Below are positions 1 through 9,218 of a stretch of DNA of 64,000 nt, one piece after another. A model generated the notes under the pieces. It was given only the letters and a program-made list of their open reading frames with translations, made no database searches and was not told the DNA's origin. This DNA is from DASVDE01 sp963740065 (GTDB lineage: Bacteria; Actinomycetota; Thermoleophilia; Solirubrobacterales; 70-9): NCBI GenBank assembly GCA_963740065.1, contig CAVUCS010000001.1, positions 310,001 through 374,000 on the forward strand, given 5' to 3'. Each line of letters begins with the position of its first letter. Within the stretch, counting starts at the first letter, position 1. Made by a program: the position numbers and the translations under genes.

Positions 1-1
1 C

Positions 2-1408
2 GCCGCCGCGGTCCGCGCCTCCTTCGCCGAGCTACGCGGCCATTACGCCTTCGTCGCGATGCACGCCGACCATCCGGGGATGTTGGTCGGGGCGCGCAAG
101 GAGTGCCCGCTGGTGGCAGGCGTTGGCGAGGGGGAGACTTTCCTCGCCTCGGCTATTCCCGCCTTCCTCGCTGAGACCCGCAAGGCGGTCCTGATCGAGA
201 ACGGCGAGATCGTCACGATCGACGCCTCCGGTGTCTCGATCACCGACGCCGAGGGCAACCCGGTGCAACGCGCCGCCGAGGAGGTCACCTGGGACGAGGA
301 CGCCGCCGAGAAGGGCGGCTATGAGACCTTCATGTTGAAGGAGATCCACGAGCAGGCGGACGCCGTCGCCGAGACGATCGCCGACCGGCTGCCCGGCGAC
401 GAGGGTGTCGATCTCTCCGAGGTCGAGCTGGATGACGAGTTCCTGCGTGGGCTGCGCAAGGTCGTGATCGTCGCCTGCGGCACCTCCTACCACGCTGGTC
501 TGGTCGGTCGTTACGCGATCGAGGAGTGGGCGCGGGTGCCGGTCGAGATGGACATTGCCTCCGAGTACCGCTACCGCAACCCGGTGATTGGCGCCGACGA
601 CCTCGTGATCGGCATCACTCAGTCCGGTGAGACCGCGGATACCCTGGCGGCGATGCGGCTCGCCCGCGACGCCGGCGCCAAGGTGCTTGCGGTCACCAAC
701 ATCATGGGGAGCCAGGCGACGCGCGACGCCGACGCTGTCCTCTATACCCGCGCCGGGCTGGAGATCGGCGTCGCCGCGACCAAGACCTTCGTCGCTCAGG
801 TTGCGGCGATGTACCTGATCGGGCTGCGGTTGGCGGAGTTGCGGGGAACGCTGCCCGCCGAGCGCCTGGTCGAGCTGGTCGCCGAGATGAAGGCGCTGCC
901 TTCGAAGATCGAGACCACGCTCGCCTCATGCGAGGACGGCGTCGCCAAGGTCGCCGCCGCCCACAGCGACCAGCAGTTCTTCCTCTACCTCGGCCGCCAC
1001 ATCGGTCTCCCCGTCTGCCTCGAAGGGGCGCTGAAGCTGAAGGAGATCTCCTACATCCCCACCGACGCTTACGCGGCGGGGGAGATGAAGCATGGGCCGA
1101 TTGCCCTACTGGACGAGTCGACGCCGGTCGTCTGCGTCGCGACGAAGAGCCCTGTGCTCGAGAAGGTCCTCTCCAACGTCGAGGAGGTGCGCGCCCGCGG
1201 CGCCCAGACGATCGCGATTGCGACCGAGGGCTCCGGCCGGGCCGCCGAGGTCGCCGAGGAAACGATCGAAGTCGCCGACACCGACTGGCTCCTGCAGCCG
1301 ATCGTCGCGATCCTCCCGCTGCAACTGCTGGCCTATGACATCGCTCGCGCCCGCGGCCTCAACGTCGACCAGCCGCGCAACCTGGCGAAGACCGTCACCG
1401 TTGAGTAG
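2..1408 (+). CDS. glmS: glucosamine-fructose-6-phosphate aminotransferase (isomerising), 5' end missing
   Basis: Forms glucosamine-6-phosphate from fructose-6-phosphate and glutamine, the first committed step to UDP-GlcNAc and peptidoglycan. The frame is open to the left edge, so the N-terminal Cys of the glutaminase domain lies outside the window. What remains shows the end of the glutaminase domain (YAFVAM, LVGAR) and two SIS sugar-isomerase domains (CGTSYHAG; later SAxxKLKE-like GALKLKEISY), ending in the family's typical DQPRNLAKTVTVE tail. The stop is followed after 22 bp by a lipoprotein gene on the same strand. High confidence. Confidence 0.97.
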   Translation, partial: AAAVRASFAELRGHYAFVAMHADHPGMLVGARKECPLVAGVGEGETFLASAIPAFLAETRKAVLIENGEIVTIDASGVSITDAEGNPVQRAAEEVTWDEDAAEKGGYETFMLKEIHEQADAVAETIADRLPGDEGVDLSEVELDDEFLRGLRKVVIVACGTSYHAGLVGRYAIEEWARVPVEMDIASEYRYRNPVIGADDLVIGITQSGETADTLAAMRLARDAGAKVLAVTNIMGSQATRDADAVLYTRAGLEIGVAATKTFVAQVAAMYLIGLRLAELRGTLPAERLVELVAEMKALPSKIETTLASCEDGVAKVAAAHSDQQFFLYLGRHIGLPVCLEGALKLKEISYIPTDAYAAGEMKHGPIALLDESTPVVCVATKSPVLEKVLSNVEEVRARGAQTIAIATEGSGRAAEVAEETIEVADTDWLLQPIVAILPLQLLAYDIARARGLNVDQPRNLAKTVTVE

Positions 1409-1430
1409 CGCCGGATAGGATGCCGCGCCA

Positions 1431-2981
1431 ATGAAGATTCGTCTCGTCCTCTCATCCGTCGCAGTCCTCGTCGCCCTCTCAGGGTGTGGCGGGAGCGACT
1501 CCGGTTCCGGTTCCGACGATCCTGCCACTCTCGCTCCACCTAGATCGTCGCTCTTCATTCAGGCGACGCTGCGCCCGCAGGGTGAGTTGAAGACGAGCGT
1601 GGATTCTCTCGCCGGCGAGGTCGCCGGGATTGACAACGTCAGTCAGCGGATCGTCGACGAGCTGGAGAGCGCGGCGAGCGATTCCGGCAACGATCTCAAT
1701 TACGCGAAGGACATCGAGCCCTGGCTCGGCGAGAGAGCCGGGGCGTTCTTCGAGCGTTATGACGGTGAGAGCTTCCACGGTTACGGCGTGGCCCTGCAGA
1801 CGACCGACGCCGAAGCGGCCCAGGCCTTCATCGATAAGCAGACAAAGTCGAATGACAACCCGGTCAGGACCGCCTCCTACGAGGGCGTCGATTACACGGT
1901 TGATGAGTCCAACCAGACGACGGTCGGGATCGTCGGCGACTTTCTCTTGATCGCCGAAGATGAGTCGGCCTTCAAGCACGCGGTCGACGCTTCCGACGGC
2001 GATTCGCTTGCCGACCAGTCCCAGTACCAGCGCACGATTTCGGCGGCGTCGAATGCCAGCCTCGCCGATGTCTACATCGATTTCGGCGGCTTGCTCGACC
2101 AGGCCGGAACGTCGCAGAGCGACCAGGCGGTTCAGGTCTTCAAGTCGATCGGCCTCGACCCGACGGATGCCACCGCCGTTGCCAGCGTCGTCCCCAAAGC
2201 CGACCAGGTCGAGATCGACTTCAGCAGCGACCTCGGCGACCAAGAAGCACCGAGCGGCGACGTCTCGGAGCTGATCGGCTCGGTTCCGGCCGGCGCTTTC
2301 GCCGCCCTCGGCGCCTCTGGCTTCAGCGAGCAGCTCAAACAGGCGATCGACAAACTCGACAGCTCCGGCATCCCCGGGCAGCTTCCTCCGAACAAACTGA
2401 AGAGCACCCTGAGTGCGCTGGGCTTCGACCTCGACAGAATTGCGGGTTCGCTGGAGGCAGCGGCGGTCTTTGCTCAGGGCAGCGGAAAGGGCAACCTTGG
2501 CGGCGCACTGGTCTTCACCACCAGCTCCGATGAGGCGGCCAAGACGGTCGCCAACATCGGCGTTCTGCTGCGCAACACGGGCGTGCCGGGCGTTACCGCG
2601 GTGACCGGTAAGGCCAGCGGCTTCTCTGTGCGCGATGCCGACCTCGGCCGCCAGCCGCTCGTCGTCGTCGCCAAGGGCGATCGGCTCGCGATCGGCTACG
2701 GTCGCGCGGCTGCCCTGCGCGGGGTCTCCGCCGGTGGTGGGGCGACTCTCTCCGGCACCCCGAGTTACGAGGACGCCGTTTCCTCACTTGGCGATACGCC
2801 GCTCAGCGCTTTCGTCGACGGCCCCGGTGTCCTGCAGTTGATCAAGGGTCTCGGCGCAGCTTCGGATCCGGGCTTCCGCAGAGCCCAGCCGTATCTGCGG
2901 AAGGTCGATTTCCTCGCTGCCGGCACCGGCTCAGAAGACGGTTTGGCCACGGCCAAGCTGATCGTCGGCTTCGACAAGTAG
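1431..2981 (+). CDS. putative lipoprotein, DUF3352-like
   Basis: A 516-residue secreted lipoprotein. The N-terminus has a short basic start, a hydrophobic stretch and the lipobox LSGC (Cys about residue 19), followed by a Gly/Ser/Asp-rich linker, so it should be anchored on the outer face of the membrane. The body is acidic with two similar halves rich in Ala, Asp and Ser and resembles actinobacterial DUF3352 proteins, whose function is unknown. It sits between glmS and nnrE/nnrD on the same strand. The family assignment is from memory of sequence style, so moderate; the lipoprotein call is firm. Confidence 0.8.
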   Translation: MKIRLVLSSVAVLVALSGCGGSDSGSGSDDPATLAPPRSSLFIQATLRPQGELKTSVDSLAGEVAGIDNVSQRIVDELESAASDSGNDLNYAKDIEPWLGERAGAFFERYDGESFHGYGVALQTTDAEAAQAFIDKQTKSNDNPVRTASYEGVDYTVDESNQTTVGIVGDFLLIAEDESAFKHAVDASDGDSLADQSQYQRTISAASNASLADVYIDFGGLLDQAGTSQSDQAVQVFKSIGLDPTDATAVASVVPKADQVEIDFSSDLGDQEAPSGDVSELIGSVPAGAFAALGASGFSEQLKQAIDKLDSSGIPGQLPPNKLKSTLSALGFDLDRIAGSLEAAAVFAQGSGKGNLGGALVFTTSSDEAAKTVANIGVLLRNTGVPGVTAVTGKASGFSVRDADLGRQPLVVVAKGDRLAIGYGRAAALRGVSAGGGATLSGTPSYEDAVSSLGDTPLSAFVDGPGVLQLIKGLGAASDPGFRRAQPYLRKVDFLAAGTGSEDGLATAKLIVGFDK

Positions 2982-3017
2982 TTCGACTCTCCCGAGTGCG
3001 AGGTTAGGCTCTCTCGG

Positions 3018-4487
3018 GTGGAGCCTTGGATGAAGCCGTTGTATGACGCGGAAGGGATTCGGGCGGTCGATCGCTGGGCGATCGAAGAACAGGGGATTCC
3101 CTCTGAGCAGTTGATGGAGGCCGCCGGCACGGCGTTGGCCGAAGCGGTCGCCGGACTTGCGCCTGGAGGGCCGGTGCGAATCGTCTGCGGAAAGGGGAAC
3201 AACGGCGGCGATGGCCTCGTCGCGGCCAGACATCTGACGGGAATGGGGTTTGAGGTCGATGTGACCGAGCTTTGGGCCGCAGGGGCCGCCGATGACCTGG
3301 ACGCCTGGCTGGAGGGCTCCGGCGCCGTCGTCGACGCGATCTTCGGGACCGGGTTCACCGGGGAGCCGCGCGAGCCGGCCGCGGGGGCGATCGACGCGAT
3401 CAACCGCTGTGGGGCCCCGGTGGTCGCCTGCGACGTGGCCTCCGGGGTGGATGCCTCGACCGGGGAAGTGGAGGGCGTCGCGGTTGAAGCCGACCTCACC
3501 GTGTCCTTTCACGCGGGGAAGCTGGGGCATTTCGTCGCACCGGGGAAGTGGCATACCGGTGAGCTGCGCGTCGTCCCGATCGGGATTCCGGCCGGGGCGC
3601 CGAGCGAGCCCGCGGGTGGCGCGATCGACCCCGCCGTGCTCGGCCTCGCGCCGGCGCGAGGCCGCCAATCGACCAAGTTCACCTCCGGCCAGGTGGTCGT
3701 CGCCGGTGGCTCGCGGGGCCTGACCGGCGCGGTGCGGATGTCCTCGCTTGCGTCGATCCGCGCCGGAGCCGGCTACGCGACGGCCGCCGTTCCCGCCGAC
3801 CTCGAGTCGATCTTTGAAGCGGGAGAGCCCGAGGTGATGTCGATCGGTTGTCCCGGGGGCGACGGTTGCCTGGCGCCGGCCTCGAAGAAGGCCCTACTCG
3901 GGGCGTTCGAGCGCGCCGCCGCGGGAGTCTTCGGTCCCGGCCTCGGTCGCGACCCCGGAGCGGTCGAGTTGGCCCGCGAAGCCGTCCCGGCGATCGGGGC
4001 GGCGCTGGTTCTCGACGCGGATGGCCTCAACGCCTTCGCCGGGAGGATCGGCGAGATCGCCGCTCGCGGGGCGCCCACCATCCTCACTCCGCACGCCGGG
4101 GAGTTGGGGCGGCTGCTCGGTCGCCCAGGCGAGGAAATAGCCGCCCGTCGACTCTCTTTCGCCCGCGAGGCCGCCGTCTCGGCTGACGCCGTCATCGTGC
4201 TCAAGGGGGACGACACGATTGTCACCGACGGGTCGCGGGTCGCGGTCAACGCGGTATCCGCACCGGCGCTCGCAACCGCCGGCACCGGTGACGTCCTCTC
4301 GGGAATGGCCGCCGCCCTGCTCGCCCGTGGCCTCGACCCCTTCGCGGCCGCTTGCGCCGCGGTCGTCGCTCACGCCCGCGCCGGCCGCGATGCGGCGGCC
4401 CGGTTGGGCGCGGCCGAGTCGGTTATCGCCTCCGACGTGATCGAGTCGATTCCCGTGGGGATGCTTCCCGGGGCGCGCGTCGAATAA
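3018..4487 (+). CDS. nnrD: bifunctional NAD(P)H-hydrate epimerase / ADP-dependent NAD(P)H-hydrate dehydratase
   Basis: Repairs damaged nicotinamide cofactors: the N-terminal YjeF_N (NnrE) half epimerises NAD(P)HX and the C-terminal carbohydrate-kinase-like half (NnrD) dehydrates it using ADP. Residues 1-200 carry CGKGNNGGDGLVAAR and the GSGAVVDAIFGTGF strand; residues about 215-480 carry LTPHAGELGRLLG and the nucleotide-binding GTGDVLSGMAAALLA. The usual fused length (about 490 aa) is met. GTG at 3018 is used; an ATG four codons downstream (3030) is an alternative. In actinobacteria this gene commonly sits beside alr, as here. Confidence 0.95.
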   Translation: MEPWMKPLYDAEGIRAVDRWAIEEQGIPSEQLMEAAGTALAEAVAGLAPGGPVRIVCGKGNNGGDGLVAARHLTGMGFEVDVTELWAAGAADDLDAWLEGSGAVVDAIFGTGFTGEPREPAAGAIDAINRCGAPVVACDVASGVDASTGEVEGVAVEADLTVSFHAGKLGHFVAPGKWHTGELRVVPIGIPAGAPSEPAGGAIDPAVLGLAPARGRQSTKFTSGQVVVAGGSRGLTGAVRMSSLASIRAGAGYATAAVPADLESIFEAGEPEVMSIGCPGGDGCLAPASKKALLGAFERAAAGVFGPGLGRDPGAVELAREAVPAIGAALVLDADGLNAFAGRIGEIAARGAPTILTPHAGELGRLLGRPGEEIAARRLSFAREAAVSADAVIVLKGDDTIVTDGSRVAVNAVSAPALATAGTGDVLSGMAAALLARGLDPFAAACAAVVAHARAGRDAAARLGAAESVIASDVIESIPVGMLPGARVE

Positions 4488-4502
4488 TCTCGCTCGACCA
4501 CG

Positions 4503-4964
4503 ATGAAGACTGCCGCCGAGATCATGAATGCCGACGTGCCCACCGTCACCCCCGACGATGACGCCCGCGCGGCGATCGACCTGCTCGCAAAAACTGAGAT
4601 GGGGGCGATCCCGGTCGTCGACGAGGATCGCAAGGTGGTCGGCATCGTCAGCGAGTCGGATCTGATCCTCAGCGACGAGGAGTCCGATCTGCACCTTCCG
4701 CACTACCTCAACATCATGGGCGGCATCGTCTTCGTTGGCTCGATGAAGGGTTTCGAGGAGCGGCTGAACAAGGCCTTCGCGACGAAAGTCTCCGAGCTGA
4801 TGACCGCCGATCCGATCACCGTCAACGACTACGCCGGCGCCGAGACGGTTGCCCGCAGGATCGCCGAGAAGCACCACAACCACCTGCCCGTGGTCGACAG
4901 AGAAGGCCGTTTCGTAGGTCTCGTCACCCGGGCCGACGCGCTCGCCGCGCTCGTCGACGGGTAG
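4503..4964 (+). CDS. CBS-domain pair protein
   Basis: A 153-residue soluble protein made of two CBS motifs (about residues 8-60 and 95-150), separated by an insert (LHLPHYLNIMGGIVFVG). CBS pairs bind adenosine nucleotides and act as energy or ligand sensors; the partner here is unknown. Recognition features are IMNADVPTV, MGAIPVVDEDRKVVGIVSESDL and HLPVVDREGRFVGLVTRADAL. It lies between nnrD and alr with gaps of 15 and 3 bp, so it is probably co-transcribed with them. An internal segment around residue 78 (GSMKGFEERLNKAF) is common in CBS proteins of this type. Confidence 0.92.
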   Translation: MKTAAEIMNADVPTVTPDDDARAAIDLLAKTEMGAIPVVDEDRKVVGIVSESDLILSDEESDLHLPHYLNIMGGIVFVGSMKGFEERLNKAFATKVSELMTADPITVNDYAGAETVARRIAEKHHNHLPVVDREGRFVGLVTRADALAALVDG

Positions 4965-4967
4965 CCA

Positions 4968-6077
4968 GTGGATCGGGCAGTCGCCCGGATCGACTTCGGC
5001 TCGGTGCGCGCCAACTGCGCCCACCTGAAGGCGACCCTGCGCGAGGGGGCTGAGCTGTGCGCGGTGGTGAAGGCCGATGGCTACGGTCACGGGGCCGACG
5101 GTTGCGCCGAGGCGGCCTTGGCCGGTGGCGCGACCAGGCTGGCGGTGGCGACCGCGGCCGAGGCCGCCCAGGTCGGCCGCCGCTTCCAGCATGTTCCGTT
5201 GCTGACGATGGGAGCGTTGACGCCAGGTGACGTCGATATCGCGCTCTCGTCCGGGGCGGAGGTGGCGGTTTGGCGCGAGGGCTTCCGGGCTCTCCTCTCC
5301 GATCGCGCCGGCGCCCAGGGGCGCCCGGCTCGCGTTCACGTCAAGTACGACAGCGGCATGGGTCGGCTGGGCAATCAGGACCCGGCCGAGGTGCTGGCCC
5401 TGGCCCGCTCTTGCGACGCAGACCCCAAGCTGACTTTGGCGGGGGTCTGGACCCACTTCGCCACCGCCGATGAGCCCGACTCCGATTTCTTCGACGAGCA
5501 ACTTCAACGCTTCGAAGAAGTCGCTGCCGCGGTCAGGGCAGAATTCCCCGACATCGTCGTTCACGCCGCTAACAGTGCCGCGGTCTTTCGCGATCCTCGC
5601 TCCCATTTCGATATGGCCCGCTGCGGAGTCGCCGTATACGGCCTCGATCCCTTCCAGGGCGATCCGGCGGAGCGCGGCCTTTCTCCCGCCCTCGCCCTGC
5701 ATTCCTACGTCGCCGACGTGAAGCGCTTCGAGGCGGGGGCAAGCGCCGGCTATGGGCGGACCTGGCGCGCGCCCACCGACACCTGGGTGGGGGTGTTGCC
5801 GCTCGGCTACGGCGACGGGGTGCGCCGCGGCCTCTCCAACAACGCGGATGTGCTCGTTCGCGGTTGCCGCCGGCCCCTGGTCGGCACGGTCTCGATGGAC
5901 AACGTGACGATCGACCTTGGTCCCGAGACCGATGTCGAGCCGGGCGACGAGGCGGTCCTGATCGGCGTCCAGGGCGAGGAGAAGATCCTCGCCGAGGAGG
6001 TGGCCGGCCGCCTCGACACGATCAACTACGAAGTTACCTGCGGAATCTCAGCCCGCGTCCCCCGCGTAGCGGCATGA
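4968..6077 (+). CDS. alr: alanine racemase
   Basis: PLP enzyme interconverting L- and D-alanine for peptidoglycan. The PLP lysine is in VVKADGYGHG near residue 35, the barrel motif VKYDSGMGRLG follows, and the second catalytic base (Tyr) is in SAGYGRTWRAPT. Typical length, 369 aa. The GTG start is 3 bp after the CBS gene stop, and the end overlaps the next gene by ATGA, implying translational coupling. Confidence 0.97.
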   Translation: MDRAVARIDFGSVRANCAHLKATLREGAELCAVVKADGYGHGADGCAEAALAGGATRLAVATAAEAAQVGRRFQHVPLLTMGALTPGDVDIALSSGAEVAVWREGFRALLSDRAGAQGRPARVHVKYDSGMGRLGNQDPAEVLALARSCDADPKLTLAGVWTHFATADEPDSDFFDEQLQRFEEVAAAVRAEFPDIVVHAANSAAVFRDPRSHFDMARCGVAVYGLDPFQGDPAERGLSPALALHSYVADVKRFEAGASAGYGRTWRAPTDTWVGVLPLGYGDGVRRGLSNNADVLVRGCRRPLVGTVSMDNVTIDLGPETDVEPGDEAVLIGVQGEEKILAEEVAGRLDTINYEVTCGISARVPRVAA

Positions 6078-7498
6078 GCGTCGGCGATCGCCTCGCTGCC
6101 GCGCCGCCGGCGCAGATCGCGCGGCGAGCGCTGGGTTCAGAGGACGCCTGGATCGTCGGTGGCGCCGTCCGCGACGCGGCGCTGGGTCGCGATGTGGACG
6201 ATCTCGATCTCGCCGTCGGGGGCGACCCCGCGACCGCGGCGAAAGCGATCGGCCGCGAGGGCGGCGGCCACGCCTTCGAGCTTTCGGCCGAGTTCGGAAC
6301 CTGGCGGGTAGTCGCCGCCGATAAGGCCTGGCAGGCCGACGTCACCGCGCTCCGCGGCGAGACGATCGACGCGGACCTGGCGGAGCGCGACTTCACGGTG
6401 GGCGCGGTAGCCGTTTCGCTGACGGGAGGAGATCCGCTCGACCCTCATGGTGGCTTGGCCGACCTCGAAAGGGGTCGCCTCCGCGCAGTCGGCGAGCACA
6501 GCTTCACCGCGGACCCTCTGCGCCTGCTGCGCGCCGCCCGCTTCGCCGCCGAGTTGGACCTGGCGATCGACGCGGGCACGCTCGAACTGGCCCGCGCTGC
6601 CGCCGCTCGCGCCGGTGAGCCCGCCGGTGAGCGCCAGTTGGCTGAGCTGCGCCGGCTCATCAGTAGCCCCGATCCCCTGCGCGGCCTCGCCCTGCTGGAC
6701 GAGCTGGGCATCACCGCGGTCGTTTTGCCCGAGCTGGAGACGCTGAAGGGTGTCGAGCAGGGTCCCAATCACCACCTCGACGTCTACGGTCACACCCTCG
6801 CCGTTCTCGCGCACACGTTGGAGATTGAGAGCGACCTCGATCGCTTTGCCGGCGAGCGCGCGGCCGATGTGGCGGCGCTACTCGCTGAACCGCTCGCGGA
6901 TGAGATGACCCGCGGCACCGCGCTGCGCTTCGGCGCTCTTCTGCACGACGCCGGCAAGCCGGTCACTCGCGGCGAGCGCGATGGCTACGTCACCTTCATT
7001 GGCCACGACCGCGATGGGGCCGAGATCATCGGCGGCTTCGGCCGTCGTCTGCGGGCCTCTCGCAAGCTGACCCAACACCTCCAGGCCCTCACCCTGCACC
7101 ACCTGCGCCTCGGGTTTCTCGTCCACGAGGCGCCGCTGCCACCTCGCCGGATCCACGAGTATCTGCGCGCGACCGAGCCGGTCGCCGCCGACGTCACCCT
7201 GCTCACCGTCGCCGATCGCCTCTCCGCTCGTGGCAGCGGCCCTTTCGCCACCGAGGAGGCGATCGAAGCCCACCTCGCTCTCGCCAGGCAGATGCTCGCC
7301 GATGCGCTCGATTGGCGGCGGGACGGGCCACCGGCGCCACTGCTCGCCGGCGATGAGCTTGCCGCCGAACTGGGCATAGCCGAAGGGCCCGAGTTGGGGG
7401 AGTTGCTCGCCGAGCTCGAGGCGGCCCAGTACGCGGGCGAGGTGACGACTGAGGCCGAGGCGATTGAGCGAGCACGCAAGATCCGAGGGGTGAGATAG
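6074..7498 (+). CDS. cca: CCA tRNA nucleotidyltransferase / poly(A) polymerase family with HD domain
   Basis: Class II nucleotidyltransferase that adds or repairs the 3' CCA of tRNAs, fused to an HD phosphohydrolase region. Seen: GGAVRDAALGRDVDDLDLAV (nucleotidyltransferase GG and DxD), ERDFTVGAVAV, the RNA/ribose-binding helix DPLRLLRAARFAAEL, then HD residues in LLHDAGKP near residue 295. Although the frame is open further upstream, the ATG at 6074 overlaps the alr stop (ATGA) and precedes the first conserved motif, so it is the chosen start. 474 aa. Confidence 0.93.
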   Translation: MSVGDRLAAAPPAQIARRALGSEDAWIVGGAVRDAALGRDVDDLDLAVGGDPATAAKAIGREGGGHAFELSAEFGTWRVVAADKAWQADVTALRGETIDADLAERDFTVGAVAVSLTGGDPLDPHGGLADLERGRLRAVGEHSFTADPLRLLRAARFAAELDLAIDAGTLELARAAAARAGEPAGERQLAELRRLISSPDPLRGLALLDELGITAVVLPELETLKGVEQGPNHHLDVYGHTLAVLAHTLEIESDLDRFAGERAADVAALLAEPLADEMTRGTALRFGALLHDAGKPVTRGERDGYVTFIGHDRDGAEIIGGFGRRLRASRKLTQHLQALTLHHLRLGFLVHEAPLPPRRIHEYLRATEPVAADVTLLTVADRLSARGSGPFATEEAIEAHLALARQMLADALDWRRDGPPAPLLAGDELAAELGIAEGPELGELLAELEAAQYAGEVTTEAEAIERARKIRGVR

Positions 7499-7510
7499 CC
7501 TGCGCGCCGC

Positions 7511-7729
7511 ATGGGTAAAGAAGAAAAGATTGAGATGGAGGGCGAGATCACCGAAGCCCTCCCCAACACGATGTTCCGGGTCAGACTCGACAACGGGCAT
7601 GACGTGCTTGGTCACATCTCGGGCAAGATGCGCCGCCATTACATCCGCATCCTCCCCGGTGACCGCGTCAAGATCGAGCTTTCGCCCTACGACCTGGACC
7701 GCGGTCGTATCACCTATCGCTACAAATAA
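7511..7729 (+). CDS. infA: translation initiation factor IF-1
   Basis: A 72-residue S1/OB-fold protein that binds the ribosomal A site during initiation. It matches IF-1 end to end: IEMEGEITEALPNTMFRV, DNGHDVLGHISGKMRRHYIRI, LPGDRVKIELSPYDLDRGR. It sits 12 bp after cca and 11 bp before the PqqD gene, well away from any ribosomal protein cluster, where actinobacterial infA is normally found (between map and rpmJ). It could be the relocated only copy or a second paralogue; the window cannot tell. Confidence 0.97.
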   Translation: MGKEEKIEMEGEITEALPNTMFRVRLDNGHDVLGHISGKMRRHYIRILPGDRVKIELSPYDLDRGRITYRYK

Positions 7730-7740
7730 GCCCCAGAGCG

Positions 7741-8157
7741 ATGTTTGAACCCACTCTGCGGTACCGCGTCAATCCCTCCGGCGTGGTCCACGAGGAGATC
7801 GAGGGGGAGACCATCGTCATTGACCTCGCGGGTGGGAGCTATTTCAGCCTTGCGGGCGGAGCGCCGGCAATCTGGGAGCGACTCATTTCCGGCGCCAGCG
7901 CCGACGAGATCGTCGCCGCCTTCGGCGGGGCGGGCGAGGCGGAACAAGAGGTGCGGGATCTACTGGAGAGGCTCGTGGGCGAGGGTCTTATCGTTCCCGC
8001 CGGGGATGCGACGAATGGGAATGGCGCCGAGCCGGCCGCGATCGGCTCTGAGTTCGAAAAGCCGGTTGTTGAGAAATACGACGACCTCAAGGACTACTTC
8101 CTGATCGATCCGATCCACGAAGTGGACGCCACCGGCTGGCCGAAGCCGGCGCCTTAG
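7741..8157 (+). CDS. PqqD-family peptide chaperone with precursor-like C-terminal tail
   Basis: 138 aa in two parts. Residues 1-90 are a PqqD / RiPP-recognition-element fold: beta strands (VVHEEIEGETIVIDL, GSYFSLAGGAPAIWERL) and a helical end; such domains bind leader peptides for modifying enzymes. After a Gly/Asn/Ala linker (90-104) comes a distinct tail (105-138), FEKPVVEKYDDLKDYF then LIDPIHEVDATGWP. The tail resembles short peptides found with HPr-kinase-like cassettes and loosely resembles lasso leader sequences (aromatic-xx-P spacing). The next gene, an HprK-like kinase, starts 2 bp downstream. The domain is firm; the idea that the tail is a substrate is inference. Confidence 0.85.
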   Translation: MFEPTLRYRVNPSGVVHEEIEGETIVIDLAGGSYFSLAGGAPAIWERLISGASADEIVAAFGGAGEAEQEVRDLLERLVGEGLIVPAGDATNGNGAEPAAIGSEFEKPVVEKYDDLKDYFLIDPIHEVDATGWPKPAP

Positions 8158-8159
8158 CT

Positions 8160-9218
8160 TTGCCGCGGGGAGAGGACCGGAAGGAAATAACACCGGCGCC
8201 GGCGGAGGCTCTCGTAGGAGAGGTGGCCGAGCTGTTTGAGCGCGCCGGCGCCGCAGGGGAGGTCGAGCGGTTCTTCTCGATTGCCGGCCTGCTCGTCCGC
8301 GTGCGCTGTGCGGGGGCGGACCTGGACGCGGCGCTTCTGCCTCCGTTCCACCACCTCGAAACCGAGCCTGGCCCGGAGGACGCGGAGATTCTGATCTTCT
8401 CCGGTGGCGATGCGCCCAGGCCGCCGCTGCCGGAAAGCCTCGCGCCCGCTCAGATCGTCCGCCACCAGGATGACCGAGTCGCGGTCCTCTTCGATGTCGG
8501 CACCGGGCAGCTTGTCGCGGCACGGCTCGATCGGCGCCGGGTTTTCCTCCACCTGCCCGACGTTGAGCGGATTCCGCTCGCCGAACGGCCAGGCCGCTTA
8601 CGGAGCGCCCTGATGCTCGCCCTGGGACCGCACTCGCGACGCCTCTTTCACGCCGGCGCCGTCGGCGTCGACGGCGAGGGCGTGTTGATTGCCGGACCGG
8701 CGGGGAGCGGAAAGTCGACGCTGTCCCTCGCCTGCGCGCTCGCGGGCATGTCGATTTGCGGCGACGATTACGTGGTCGTCAGCGATGATGATCCATTGAC
8801 GGCATACGCACTGCATTCGAACGGGAGCGTCAGCGCAACCAGCGCGAGACTGCTCGGGCTGGAATTGCGCTCGGAGGCGTTTGCTGAGCCTGGACCCGCG
8901 GGACCTTCTCAGCCGGCCAAGGCCGCCGTCGACCTGCGTCGGGTGGCGCCCGGGGCGATGGCGCGGAGCCTGCGCTTGAGGGCGCTTGTCTTGCCGGTGG
9001 TCGCCGGCCGCGACCGTCCTCTGCTTCAGCGGGTCTCTGCGCCCGCCGGCTTGCGAGGACTGGCTCCCTCCACCGTCTTCCAGCAGATGCACCGAGACGA
9101 CGGACTGCTGGCGGCGATGGGGCAGTTGGTCTCACGGCTACCCAGCTACAAGCTGGAGTTGAGCGAGGATATGGAGGCGAACGTCACCGCGATTCGCGAG
9201 GCGATCGATGGGGACTGA
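8160..9218 (+). CDS. HPr kinase-related P-loop protein (HprK-related kinase A type)
   Basis: 352 aa. The C-terminal half has the HprK arrangement: FHAGAVGVDGEGVLIAGP, Walker A GPAGSGKST (about 179-187) and CGDDYVVVS (about 200-208) where HprK carries its acidic residues. The N-terminal half (1-150) has no motif I recognise. HprK relatives in lasso-peptide clusters phosphorylate the precursor peptide, and a PqqD protein beside such a kinase is a known pairing. The TTG start at 8160 follows the PqqD stop by 2 bp with no clear Shine-Dalgarno; a GTG at 8223 is a weaker alternative. It overlaps the next gene by 11 bp. Substrate unknown. Confidence 0.85.
   Translation: MPRGEDRKEITPAPAEALVGEVAELFERAGAAGEVERFFSIAGLLVRVRCAGADLDAALLPPFHHLETEPGPEDAEILIFSGGDAPRPPLPESLAPAQIVRHQDDRVAVLFDVGTGQLVAARLDRRRVFLHLPDVERIPLAERPGRLRSALMLALGPHSRRLFHAGAVGVDGEGVLIAGPAGSGKSTLSLACALAGMSICGDDYVVVSDDDPLTAYALHSNGSVSATSARLLGLELRSEAFAEPGPAGPSQPAKAAVDLRRVAPGAMARSLRLRALVLPVVAGRDRPLLQRVSAPAGLRGLAPSTVFQQMHRDDGLLAAMGQLVSRLPSYKLELSEDMEANVTAIREAIDGD

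Noticed and set aside
3894..5702. A 602-residue minus-strand frame
   Set aside because: Antisense to nnrD, the CBS gene and alr, each with clear motifs.
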